Source: Dinoroseobacter sp049801095 (lineage in GTDB: Bacteria > Pseudomonadota > Alphaproteobacteria > Rhodobacterales > Rhodobacteraceae). Taken from it: a stretch of 64,000 bases of DNA. The notes beneath the pieces are model-generated. The model was not told the origin of the DNA. It ran no database searches and was given only the letters and a program-made list of their open reading frames with translations. A program made the position numbers and the translations under genes. The DNA is taken from assembly GCF_049801095.1 (NCBI RefSeq), contig NZ_JBNAGH010000004.1, positions 124,001-188,000 on the forward strand. The letters are read 5' to 3'. This document shows, piece by piece, positions 25,723 through 33,790 of the stretch; position 1 is the first letter of the stretch; every line of letters starts with the position of its first letter.

Positions 25723-25750
25723 AAGGGCGGCAAGTTTCCTTACCGCCCTT
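25723..25750 (-). terminator. intra-operon hairpin between binding-protein and permease genes
   Basis: Stem AAGGGCGG / CCGCCCTT (8 bp), loop 12 nt, followed on the minus strand by TTTTTGTC. It lies 8 bp past the binding-protein stop. It is likely a partial terminator or 3'-stabilising structure that lets the binding protein be made in excess. Confidence 0.7.
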
Positions 25751-25758
25751 GATGTGGA

Positions 25759-26709
25759 TTAGCGGAACTCGCCCGCGAAGGCCTCGACCTTCTCAAGTCC
25801 GGCGGCGGTCACAAAGCCGGGGCCGGAGTTGATGTTGTTGCCCGGGAGCACGCCGTAGCGGTCCCAGTTGGTCAGGATGACGACCGGCATATAGGCCTGC
25901 AGGAAGGGCTGCTGATCGATCCCCCAGTTGATGGTGCCGTCCTTGATGCCCTTCACGATCTCTTCGCCGAGATCGAAGGTGCCGAAATGCAGCTCACCGG
26001 CCAGACCCATCTCGTTCAGCGCCGCGATGGTCGGATCGGCGGAGACCGGGCCGAGGGTCAGGATGCCGTCCACGTCCTCATTGGCGGACAGGAAAGCCAT
26101 GACCTTGTTCTTGACTTCCGCCGGGTCGGTGCCGCTGTCCATCATCGCGTCGCCGAGCTCGATGCCCAGGCCGTCCGCGTAACCGCGGCAGCGCTCGCCC
26201 ACGGTGGGCTGCTGGATCGCGTGGTTCACGCAGAGGAAGTTCGTGACCCCCTCGCCCTTGGCGCGGACACCGGCCGCAAAGCCTGCGTCATACTCGGGCT
26301 GGCCCACATACATCAGCGCGCCGATCTCGCGAGCCTGATCCGGGGTGCCGGTGTTCATGATGATGACGTCGATGCCCTGATCCACCGCGTTGGAGATCGG
26401 GCCCTTGAGCACGTCGAAATCCGCCAGCGTGGTGATGATGCCATCGGGGCTGGAGGCTGCAGCCTGCTCGATGATGCGCGCCATGTCGGCGATATCACCG
26501 GTGGGCGGGTTGCGATACTCGACGTTGACGCCCATCTGCTCGCCCGCGAGCGCGATACCGTTCTTGATCGTGTTCCACCATGTGTCGCTGTCGGGTGCGT
26601 GGCTGACCAGCACATAGTTCAGCGCCTGACCGTGGCCGTCTGCTTGGGCCGCGAACGGGGAAGTTACCAGTGCCGCACCGAGCGCCACCGACTGTAGGAT
26701 GGTTTTCAT
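25759..26709 (-). CDS. sugar ABC transporter substrate-binding protein (probable myo-inositol-binding)
   Basis: 316-residue periplasmic protein of the RbsB/peripla_BP_4 type. The signal peptide MKTILQSVALGAALVTSPFA ends near AQA, then DGHGQALNYVLVSHAPDSD begins the first lobe; NPPTGDIADMARIIEQAAA and GTFDLGEEIVKGIKDGTINW are typical binding-cleft segments. The start at 26709 has GGGAGGA upstream. First gene of the minus-strand operon and divergent from lacI, with a LacI-type palindrome in between. Similarity to inositol-binding IbpA-like proteins is inferred from context. Confidence 0.85.
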   Translation of the reverse strand: MKTILQSVALGAALVTSPFAAQADGHGQALNYVLVSHAPDSDTWWNTIKNGIALAGEQMGVNVEYRNPPTGDIADMARIIEQAAASSPDGIITTLADFDVLKGPISNAVDQGIDVIIMNTGTPDQAREIGALMYVGQPEYDAGFAAGVRAKGEGVTNFLCVNHAIQQPTVGERCRGYADGLGIELGDAMMDSGTDPAEVKNKVMAFLSANEDVDGILTLGPVSADPTIAALNEMGLAGELHFGTFDLGEEIVKGIKDGTINWGIDQQPFLQAYMPVVILTNWDRYGVLPGNNINSGPGFVTAAGLEKVEAFAGEFR

Positions 26710-26809
26710 GTCGTCCTCCCAGACTATGTCACAGCGCGTCTCGAGCGCGCAGTTCATGTCAGACGGTTTACCCGTCTCGCGACTCAGAGAAGCATATGCC
26801 AACCCACAA

Positions 26810-26823
26810 TGCAACCGGTTGCA
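26810..26823. promoter_or_regulatory. LacI-type operator, copy 1
   Basis: Perfect 14-bp palindrome TGCAACCGGTTGCA with central CG, in the divergent gap between the importer operon (start 26709) and lacI (start 26988). The same sequence recurs at 36968-36983 in the other divergent iol promoter region. Confidence 0.7.
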
Positions 26824-26987
26824 AAACCGGGACGCAGATTTTGCAGCCCCGCCCCCCGACCCGGCCTGCCCTTGGGTCAGCCACGCAGCGCGGCGGCAAG
26901 CTGTCCCAGGCGGGCTGGCGCGATTTCCGGTTGCCTTGTTCACTTTTTGGGCGTCATGTCCTAGATGTCTGCCCGTCAGGAGAGAGT

Positions 26988-27989
26988 ATGCCGATAACGC
27001 TACGAGAAGTTGCTGAGCGCGCCGGGGTGTCCCGGTCGGCGGTCTCGCGCACCTTCACCGAAGGCGCGTCGGTCTCGCCGAAAACCCGCCAGAAGGTCGA
27101 GGCCGCAGCGAGTGAGCTGGGCTATCGGCCGAACGCGCTCGCCTCTTCACTCACTACGGGAAGAACGAAGCTTATCGGGCTGATTTCGAACAACTTTCAC
27201 AACCCGCTCTTCCTGGAGGTCTTTGACCTTTTTACCCGCTCCCTGCAAGATATCGGCCTGCGTCCGCTGCTGGTCAATCTCAGCGATGATGACGATCCGG
27301 ACAGCTCGCTGCAGATGCTGCGGCAGTATTCCGTGGACGGTGTGATCGTTGCCTCTTCGACCCTGCCGCCTGAGTTTTCCAAAGCGTTTCGGCAGGCCCA
27401 TATCCCGGTGGTCCATTCCTTTGGGCGTTTCGCCAGCGCGCCGGATGTGGATGTGGTGGGGATCGACAATATCGAATGCGGGCGCATGGCGGCGCGCACC
27501 CTTCTCGCCCGGGGCTACAAGAAAATCGGTTTTCTCGGCGGTCCACGCGAGGCCACATCGACCATCGACCGGCGCGCGGGGTTCCTGCAGGTCATGGCCC
27601 GGCGAAACGGCATCACCCTGACCGAGAGCTTTGCGGAAGCCTATTCCTTTGCCGCAGGCAAGGCCGAGATGGCCCGACTGCTGGACGAAGGCCCCATGGC
27701 CGAGGCGTATTTCTGCGGCGATGACGTGCTGTCGATCGGGGCGCTGGCCGCCCTGCACCGGGCTGGACGGACCGTGCCCGGCGATGTGGGGCTGATCGGG
27801 CTCAACGACATGCAGATGGCGGGCTGGGACACGATCGACCTGACCACGATCCGTCAGCCGATCGACGACATCATCCGCAGCTCCATCGAGCTGGTGGTCG
27901 CCATGCTCGAAGATCCGAGCCGCGCCCCCGAGGCGCGCCTCTTTTCCTGCGAGATCGTGGAAAGGGGCACCCTGCGCCCCCTGCCCTGA
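26988..27989 (+). CDS. LacI-family transcriptional regulator (probable inositol repressor)
   Basis: 333-residue regulator. The N-terminal LacI HTH is complete: ITLREVAERAGVSRSAVSRT followed by the hinge-helix region YRPNALASSLTTGRTKL. The remaining two lobes form a periplasmic-binding-protein-like effector domain (LIGLISNNFHNPLF, VGIDNIECGRMAARTLLARG, GLIGLNDMQMAGWDTIDLTT). The start at 26988 is set by AGGAGAGAG just upstream and by the HTH position; the frame is open much further upstream. It is divergent from the inositol importer and likely binds the two identical palindromes at 26810 and 36968. The effector may be inositol or a catabolite. Confidence 0.88.
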   Translation: MPITLREVAERAGVSRSAVSRTFTEGASVSPKTRQKVEAAASELGYRPNALASSLTTGRTKLIGLISNNFHNPLFLEVFDLFTRSLQDIGLRPLLVNLSDDDDPDSSLQMLRQYSVDGVIVASSTLPPEFSKAFRQAHIPVVHSFGRFASAPDVDVVGIDNIECGRMAARTLLARGYKKIGFLGGPREATSTIDRRAGFLQVMARRNGITLTESFAEAYSFAAGKAEMARLLDEGPMAEAYFCGDDVLSIGALAALHRAGRTVPGDVGLIGLNDMQMAGWDTIDLTTIRQPIDDIIRSSIELVVAMLEDPSRAPEARLFSCEIVERGTLRPLP

Positions 27990-28001
27990 CCGCGCTGCGC
28001 A

Positions 28002-29669
28002 TCAGATGAAGTCGAAACTGTCGGCCCAGTCGCCGAGCCGCTCGCCCCGCGCCCCCAGATCCGCGAGCCGCTCACCCGAGGGCCGGTTGGAACCGTCGAA
28101 CTCATAGCGTCCAGCGATGGTGATGCTGTCATTGACGTCGACATCCACGTCCTCATCGATCCCGAGGAACACGTCCTTGATCTTGAGCCGACTGTCGAGC
28201 GCCAGCCCGATCTCGATATCATAGACCAGCGCGAGCGCAGCCTCGAAGGGATCATCCTCTGTGCGACTGTTGAAGCTGAACTCGAAGCCCAGATTGGCCG
28301 CGAGCGACAGCTTGGCCGAGAAGATATCCCAAGTGAATTCCACATCCGGCAACTCATCCAGCTGCGCCTCGTAATTTGCAGCCGCAATCTGCAGCGCGGA
28401 CTGGGCCTGAACAAGGTCGACATCCGCGAGGGCCTTGGTATTCGCGGCGTCTAGGAACGCAGCCTCGAACGCCTCGACGGTTTCCTGACTGACCGGGATC
28501 TCGACCCCAAACTCGTTTTTCACAACGGTTTCGAGCTGCGTGGCAACCGTGTCATTGGCCGCTGCCTGCGCTTCGAACTGGGCAACGGTGGCCTCCAGCG
28601 CCTGAAAATCAACACCGCTGGCATCCTCCAGACGTTGCTGCGCCTCGGCCCGCTCGAGCGCTGTTTCGATGAGGTCGCTTTGCGCTTCGGCAAACGCCGT
28701 GGTGACCTGCTCAAGCTCCTGCTCTGCCTGTTCGAGAGAGGCGAGCGCCGTGTCGGCCAGTTCCTTGAACGCATCGCGCTTATCGACCAGCGGCTGCAAG
28801 ACAATCGCAAACCCGGGGTTACCCAGATGCTGTTCCACCGGGGCGGGCAGTCCCAGTTGAGCGAGGACCAGCGCAATATCGGCCGTTGCTTGCACGAAGT
28901 TTGTGTTGAACGTCGCGAACTGAATAGAAAAAACATCGACCTGCGCGCTCAGCGCAGCGATCTGATCTGCAAGCGATTGAACATTGGCTTCGGCCTGCGC
29001 CACAGCAATATTTGCATCAGCGAAAGCGAGCTGTGCCGCCACGAACTCGTCCAGGGCCTCCTGAAGGATTTGCGCAAACGTTTCGGCCTGAAGCTGCAAC
29101 GCATCCGCGTTGATGCGTGTTTCCCGCGCGCCTTGCACCAGCTCCATCGCGTTCTCGGCATCCTCGAGCGCGGCGGCGGCTTGCGCGGCTGCGTTCGTTG
29201 TGGCGATCAGTGCCTGCTGTGCCGCGAGAAAGGCCTCGAGAAACTGGGGATTGGCCGCATTGAAGATGTCGACAAAGATCGACTCGTCCAGGGAGGTGCT
29301 GATCACCGGGGTGCCCGTGGTGAAGGGCGCGGTGAACATCTGGCTCGGTGCGATGGGCGACATCAGCCCTGAGTCGAACACCTGTTGACCACCGGGCAGT
29401 TGCAGGGCCACGCCAGCCGGGGTGTTGGTGGCAATGACCGGAATGGCCGTCATGACATCCTTGCCATCGCCATCCAGGTAGCGCGCATTGACGATCACGG
29501 GGAACGGGACCCCGATCGGCAGCTGCTTCAGGTCGGGCCCGGCTGTGATGCGGAAGACATCGCCGATGACCTCAACGCTCGCCTGCCCACCGGGGGCCGA
29601 AACATCGATGATCTCAATGTCTTCGCGACGGGGGCCTCCCAAGAGAGGGAGATACAGAGAGTTGCGCAT
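28002..29669 (-). CDS. large coiled-coil protein of unknown family, paralogue A
   Basis: 555 residues; I do not recognise the family. It begins MRNSLYLPLLGG, has a beta-rich region to about residue 120 (VEVIGDVFRITAGP, VALQLPGGQQVFDSG), then the marker DESIFVDIFNAANPQFLEAF. A long Ala/Glu/Gln-rich helical region with heptad character follows (about 140-430), broken near 265-290 by a Gly/Pro-containing hydrophobic stretch (LVLAQLGLPAPVEQHLGNPG). NYEAQLDELPDVEFTWDIFS opens a C-terminal beta domain that ends DWADSFDFI. No cysteine, strongly acidic, no Sec signal. SD GGAGGATCC lies before the ATG. Its promoter is at 29775-29804. It is the most divergent of the three paralogues and converges on lacI with a 12-bp gap. 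Confidence 0.8.
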   Translation of the reverse strand: MRNSLYLPLLGGPRREDIEIIDVSAPGGQASVEVIGDVFRITAGPDLKQLPIGVPFPVIVNARYLDGDGKDVMTAIPVIATNTPAGVALQLPGGQQVFDSGLMSPIAPSQMFTAPFTTGTPVISTSLDESIFVDIFNAANPQFLEAFLAAQQALIATTNAAAQAAAALEDAENAMELVQGARETRINADALQLQAETFAQILQEALDEFVAAQLAFADANIAVAQAEANVQSLADQIAALSAQVDVFSIQFATFNTNFVQATADIALVLAQLGLPAPVEQHLGNPGFAIVLQPLVDKRDAFKELADTALASLEQAEQELEQVTTAFAEAQSDLIETALERAEAQQRLEDASGVDFQALEATVAQFEAQAAANDTVATQLETVVKNEFGVEIPVSQETVEAFEAAFLDAANTKALADVDLVQAQSALQIAAANYEAQLDELPDVEFTWDIFSAKLSLAANLGFEFSFNSRTEDDPFEAALALVYDIEIGLALDSRLKIKDVFLGIDEDVDVDVNDSITIAGRYEFDGSNRPSGERLADLGARGERLGDWADSFDFI

Positions 29670-29774
29670 GGGGATCCTCCAAAGAAATGCCGAGTCTTAT
29701 GCTTTATTGATGTGCGGCACCGGAGGAGTGTTCCCGTCCCTTCGGTTCGAAAATTGTTTATGCACAACGGTGCC

Positions 29775-29804
29775 ACTCTAGGGAGGGTCTTTACCTTTGG
29801 TCAA
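29775..29804 (-). promoter_or_regulatory. candidate sigma70-type promoter of paralogue A
   Basis: On the minus strand: -35 TTGACC (29799-29804), 18-bp spacer, -10 TAGAGT (29775-29780). Predicted leader of about 100 nt containing GGGAACAC at 29728-29735. Confidence 0.55.
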
Positions 29805-29864
29805 CCAATTGATCGGCTGCGCGTTAAGGATTTCGGCCTTAGCAAGCGATTGTATAACCGAGAA

Positions 29865-29888
29865 AAACGCGGCTCCGCGGCCGCGTTT
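29865..29888 (-). terminator. rho-independent terminator of paralogue B
   Basis: 9-bp stem AAACGCGGC / GCCGCGTTT with 6-nt loop; on the minus strand it runs into TTTTTCT. It lies about 60 bp past the paralogue B stop and before the promoter of paralogue A, so the genes are separate transcription units. Confidence 0.8.
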
Positions 29889-29948
29889 GGGGAACGATGT
29901 TCGGGATGCACAAGCGCAGGGCGAGCACCGCCCCAGCGCCGCAACCGG

Positions 29949-31598
29949 TCAGAGGAAGTCGAAACCGTCGGCAAACTCCGCCCATCGCTCGCCCGGCTCA
30001 AACCGCTCGGCGCGGTCGCGACCGCCCCCTTCGAAAGGCACCCGGCCAGAGAGCTCCACGCTTTGGTCGATGTCGATGACGTTGGCCTCGCCATTGACTT
30101 CGCTGGTAGCATCCACCGCCAATGCGAGCTCGACCTCATAGACCAGCGACAAGAGGCTCTCGCGCGGGGCATCGCCAGAGGGAGGGTTCCAGTTGAACTC
30201 CAACCCGGCCTGCACATCCAGATCGAGGCTGATATCGGACAGGGCGAACTCGAACTCCACATCCGGCAAAAATTCAAGCTGCGCCTCATAAGCTGCGGTT
30301 GCGGCCAGAAGCACCGCCTCTGCCGCGCCCAACTCCGTCGCTGCAAAAGCCACTGTGCCCGCTGCCGCAGCGACGCCGATTTCAAGCGCTAAAACCTCAA
30401 AACTCAGCAGGTCCACCGGCACCGTCAACCCGTTTTGCGACACCTCTGCCTCCAGAGCGCGCGCTGCTGCTTCGGCCGCGTTTGCCGCCTGCCGCGCCTC
30501 GGCCGCAGCCTCCTGGGCGAAGGGCAGCTCCAATTGTGCCTCACTGAGCGCCTCTTGCGCGTCAGAAAAGTCGATCTCGGCCTGGCTAAGATCGTTCAAT
30601 GCGGACGAAACAGCGTTGAGGGCCGTGGTCAACGCCGTTCTCGCCCCGCTCAGATCAACCCTCGCAGCGGCGAGATCATCCTCGGCGTCCACAAGGTCGT
30701 CATAAACCGGTCGTAACAGAGCTCCAACGACGGGGATGTCCAGCGAAGCTTCCAAAACCGCCCGCGTGGCGCTAAGCCCGAAATCCCGTAGGATTCCGAA
30801 GGCGTCGTTGAGAAAGTCCTCCACCTCATCTATGGCGTCGTCAACCGCGGCGGAGGCGGTGTCAACCGCGGTGGACGCAGACGCAGCCGCGTCCTGGGCA
30901 TCATCCACCAGGTCTTGTGCGGTCGTAAGGGCGGAGGCTGTCTGCTGAACAAGTGCAGATGCAGCATTTACGGCGCTCTGGGCTGCACGCGCCGCATTTT
31001 CGAAGACACCCGCCCCATTGTTGGCTGCATCGGCGGCGGCGCGGGCGGCAGAGGTCTCGAAAACCAGGGCAACCAAAGCCTCGGCTCTTTCCAGATTCTC
31101 TTCTGCCTCTGTGAGGGCCTGCTGTGCGGCGTCCACATCCGACTGAGCCGCATTGACCGCTGCCAGAAACTCCGGGTTCTCTTCATTGAACCGGTCCACA
31201 AGGATCGACTCGTCCACCGAAACCGGCGTGATGTCCGGGCTCGAAAAACTCACCGGATCGTTGAGCTGATCAGCCACCGCAATCGGCGAGAGATAGGCCG
31301 TGTCGGTCACGACCCGCCCGCCCGGCAGGGTCAGTTCGACCCCATCTTCGGTATTCACAGCGCTGATCGGGATCCGGAAGGCGACGGGGTTGCCGCCGTC
31401 GATTATCGCGCGCACCGGGATCAGAAACTCGGTCACCTCGCCGAAGGGCTTGCTGGTGAGACCCTCCCCCACTTCGAACTTCACAAGGTCACCGATCACC
31501 TTGACCGTGCCGAAATCCCCCGGACGTCCAGCGGCCTCAATCTCGATATCAGGGATCTTGTCGCCACCAAGAAGCGACAGGAAGAGAGAGTTGCGCAT
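29949..31598 (-). CDS. large coiled-coil protein of unknown family, paralogue B
   Basis: 549 residues, same plan as its neighbours. N-terminus MRNSLFLSLLGG, beta region with DFGTVKVIGDLVKFEVGEGL, VNTEDGVELTLPGGRVVTDT and SVDESILVDRFNEENPEFLA. The coiled coil is very rich in Ala, Asp and Glu and is interrupted by a hydrophobic patch (FLNDAFGILRDFGLSATRAV, then LDIPVVGALLRPVYDDLV). A second helical arm leads to YEAQLEFLPDVEFEFALSD, a beta domain and RDRAERFEPGERWAEFADGFDFL as the last block (shown in part: WAEFADGFDFL). Cysteine-free and acidic. SD GGAGGATCCCCC. Closest to paralogue C. Confidence 0.8.
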   Translation of the reverse strand: MRNSLFLSLLGGDKIPDIEIEAAGRPGDFGTVKVIGDLVKFEVGEGLTSKPFGEVTEFLIPVRAIIDGGNPVAFRIPISAVNTEDGVELTLPGGRVVTDTAYLSPIAVADQLNDPVSFSSPDITPVSVDESILVDRFNEENPEFLAAVNAAQSDVDAAQQALTEAEENLERAEALVALVFETSAARAAADAANNGAGVFENAARAAQSAVNAASALVQQTASALTTAQDLVDDAQDAAASASTAVDTASAAVDDAIDEVEDFLNDAFGILRDFGLSATRAVLEASLDIPVVGALLRPVYDDLVDAEDDLAAARVDLSGARTALTTALNAVSSALNDLSQAEIDFSDAQEALSEAQLELPFAQEAAAEARQAANAAEAAARALEAEVSQNGLTVPVDLLSFEVLALEIGVAAAAGTVAFAATELGAAEAVLLAATAAYEAQLEFLPDVEFEFALSDISLDLDVQAGLEFNWNPPSGDAPRESLLSLVYEVELALAVDATSEVNGEANVIDIDQSVELSGRVPFEGGGRDRAERFEPGERWAEFADGFDFL

Positions 31599-31700
31599 GG
31601 GGGATCCTCCGGGAAAAAATCATTCGCGACCAATAACGCCATGCCCCTTCGAAAGGGTGTTCCCAACCCCTCGTTCCAACCGGCATTCGCGCACCGGGAA

Positions 31701-31730
31701 AGCCTAAGACGATGAGTGACCCTAGGTCAA
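31701..31730 (-). promoter_or_regulatory. candidate sigma70-type promoter of paralogue B
   Basis: Minus strand: -35 TTGACC (31725-31730), 18-bp spacer, -10 TAGGCT (31701-31706). The leader of about 95 nt carries GGGAACAC at 31657-31664, the same 59-nt distance from the ATG as in paralogue A. Confidence 0.5.
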
Positions 31731-31788
31731 CTTTTCAGCGGATTTCTGAGAATCCCAAGGCGGTTCAACAATCTGTTTTCAAACGAGA

Positions 31789-31815
31789 AACGCCGCCCCG
31801 AGGAAGGGCGGCGTT
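31789..31815 (-). terminator. terminator of paralogue C
   Basis: 10-bp perfect stem AACGCCGCCC / GGGCGGCGTT, 7-nt loop, followed on the minus strand by TTTCTCG. It starts 46 bp after the paralogue C stop. Confidence 0.75.
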
Positions 31816-31860
31816 GCAGCTTGCATGCTGGGTGCCCCGATGGAGGCCATGGGCAACAGG

Positions 31861-33507
31861 TCAGACGAAGTCGAAACTGTCCGTGAGTGCGGCCCAGCGG
31901 TCTCCGGGCTCGACGCGTTCGGCCCGGTCTCTCCCGCTGCCGTCAAATGGCACCCGGCCCGAGGCCTCGAAGGTGCGATCCACGTCGATATTGGTGACCT
32001 CGCCATCGACCTCGCTTGTGGCCTCGATGGCCAGCGCCACCTCCACCTCGTAGACCAGGGACAAGAGACTGTCGCGCGGCGCGTCATCGGTCGCGCGGTT
32101 CCAGTTGAACTCGAGCCCAGCCTGGATCTCGAAATCGAGTCCCAGATCGGACAAGGTGACCTCGAAATCCGCTTTGGGCAGAAGCGCGATCTGCGCGTCA
32201 TAAGCCAGGTTCGCCGCCAGAAGCTCTCCTTGCGCGAAGAGAAGCGCCGCCTCGGCAAAGCCCAGATCCGCCAGAGCATCGGCAACGTCAAAGGCGATAT
32301 CGTCGAGGTCGCCCAGCTTCACGGGCGTGGGGTAGCCCAGGTCTTCGACCTCTTTCTCGAGCTGCACGGCATTGGCCTCTGCCTGTCGCGCCAGAAGGTC
32401 GGCATCGTCGAACGCATCTTCCAAAGCGTCGATATCGATGGAGAGCGCATCGTTCAGCGCCTGCTCCGCCGCCGCGAAATCCACCTGCGCTTGGCCGAGC
32501 TGGCTCAATTCACTGCTGAGAGTGTTCAGGGCATTGGTCAGCGCAGCGTCCGCTGCGGACAGATCAATCCTTAGGTCATCCACCTGATCTTCCAGCTCCA
32601 CGATTTCATCGTAAAGCGGACGCACCAACCCGCCCAGGATCGGCACGTTCAACACGGTTTCGAGCACGGCACGGGTTGCTGCGAACCCGAAATCCGTGAG
32701 GAACCCGAAAGCATCGTTGAGAAACCCGTTCAGGGAGTTTGTCGCGCTCGACAGCGCGGAGTTGAGGCTGTTGACCAAGGACGACGCCGTGTTGGCGGCA
32801 GCCTGTGCCGCAGCCACAGCCGATTGCGCGACGTTGAGATCGAACAGCGCTGCGTTGAAGGCAAGGGTCGCCGAGTTGATGGCCGAGGCCGCGCCGATGA
32901 CAGCATCTTCGGCGATATTGGCCAGTTGGCGGAGGGCAGTGGCCCCTTCGCGTGCGAGGAACGCCTCACCCAGCACAAAGGCCGCATCTTCCAGCTCAAA
33001 GAGCCGGTCCTGGGCGTCTTCGACATCGGATTGGGCGGCGTTCACCCCAGCCTGCGCCCGGCTGATGGCGGCGAGGAATTGCGGGTTCTGAGCGTTGAAG
33101 ATGTCGACAATGATCGTGTCATCCACGGTGATCGGCGCAAAGCTTGGCGTGGCAAAGCTGAGCGGATCGTTGAGTTGATCTGCCACGGAAATCGGCGAGA
33201 CATACGCCGTATCCGTGACCGTCCGCCCGCCGGGCAAGGTGAGCTCGACCCCATCCGGGGTGTTGACCGCGGTGATCGGCACGCGGAACGCGACGGTCTT
33301 TTCGCCATCCACCACCGCGCGAATGGGAATGAGAAACTCGGTCGCTGCGCCAAATGGTTTGCTCGTTAAACCGACACCCGCCTCGAACTTCACGAGATCA
33401 CCGATGATCTTGACCGTTCCGAAATCCCCCGGCTTTCCAGCCGCCTCGATCTCGATATCCGGGGCGCGGCCACCGCCAAGCAAGGGAAGATAGGAAGAAT
33501 CTCTCAT
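31861..33507 (-). CDS. large coiled-coil protein of unknown family, paralogue C
   Basis: 548 residues. N-terminus MRDSSYLPLLGGG, beta region (DFGTVKIIGDLVKFEAG, VNTPDGVELTLPGGRTVTDT), marker VDDTIIVDIFNAQNPQFLAA, then a coiled coil broken by FLNDAFGFLTDFGFAATRAV and LNVPILGGLVRPLYDEIV, a second helical arm, and a beta domain ending in RWAALTDSFDFV. Shared blocks with paralogue B extend over the whole length, indicating tandem duplication. Cysteine-free and acidic with no export signal of Sec or Tat type. Likely first in the order of transcription, with SD AAAGGA and a promoter at 33609-33638. Function unknown. Confidence 0.8.
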   Translation of the reverse strand: MRDSSYLPLLGGGRAPDIEIEAAGKPGDFGTVKIIGDLVKFEAGVGLTSKPFGAATEFLIPIRAVVDGEKTVAFRVPITAVNTPDGVELTLPGGRTVTDTAYVSPISVADQLNDPLSFATPSFAPITVDDTIIVDIFNAQNPQFLAAISRAQAGVNAAQSDVEDAQDRLFELEDAAFVLGEAFLAREGATALRQLANIAEDAVIGAASAINSATLAFNAALFDLNVAQSAVAAAQAAANTASSLVNSLNSALSSATNSLNGFLNDAFGFLTDFGFAATRAVLETVLNVPILGGLVRPLYDEIVELEDQVDDLRIDLSAADAALTNALNTLSSELSQLGQAQVDFAAAEQALNDALSIDIDALEDAFDDADLLARQAEANAVQLEKEVEDLGYPTPVKLGDLDDIAFDVADALADLGFAEAALLFAQGELLAANLAYDAQIALLPKADFEVTLSDLGLDFEIQAGLEFNWNRATDDAPRDSLLSLVYEVEVALAIEATSEVDGEVTNIDVDRTFEASGRVPFDGSGRDRAERVEPGDRWAALTDSFDFV

Positions 33508-33608
33508 GTTTTTAATCCTTTAATCAAAGGGCGTCGCGGTGTGATGATGCTGACAGGCAACCGCGTTTGGGGCATGGCCTCGCGAAAACCGGGGCTTGCT
33601 GTGCAACT

Positions 33609-33638
33609 TTTATTCCCCGCCCGTTATCGCTACGTCAA
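33609..33638 (-). promoter_or_regulatory. candidate sigma70-type promoter of paralogue C
   Basis: Minus strand: -35 TTGACG (33633-33638), 18-bp spacer, -10 AATAAA (33609-33614). The leader is about 95 nt, as for the other two paralogues, but lacks the GGGAACAC block. Confidence 0.45.
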
Positions 33639-33732
33639 CTTTTTTACCTCGGCGCGGGCTCGAGGCGGTCTCCAGGGGACTGCGAAACGCGCGGGCGACA
33701 GGCCTGCAAAACACGCCAGGCCGAACGCGAAA

Positions 33733-33757
33733 CGGGCCGCCCCGTAGGGGCAGCCCG
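33733..33757 (-). terminator. terminator of the idh/iolE-like operon
   Basis: Stem CGGGC-GCCCC / GGGGC-GCCCG with one C/A mismatch and a GTA loop, 34 bp beyond the stop of the dehydrogenase at 33791; on the minus strand it is followed by TTTCG. Confidence 0.55.
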
Positions 33758-33790
33758 CTGAAACCTTCGATCTCTAAAACCGCTGACCGG

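Noticed and set aside
28400..33000. Ala-rich repetitive DNA that could be taken for tandem repeats
   Set aside because: The repetition is compositional, from coiled-coil heptads; no period is conserved at the nucleotide level.
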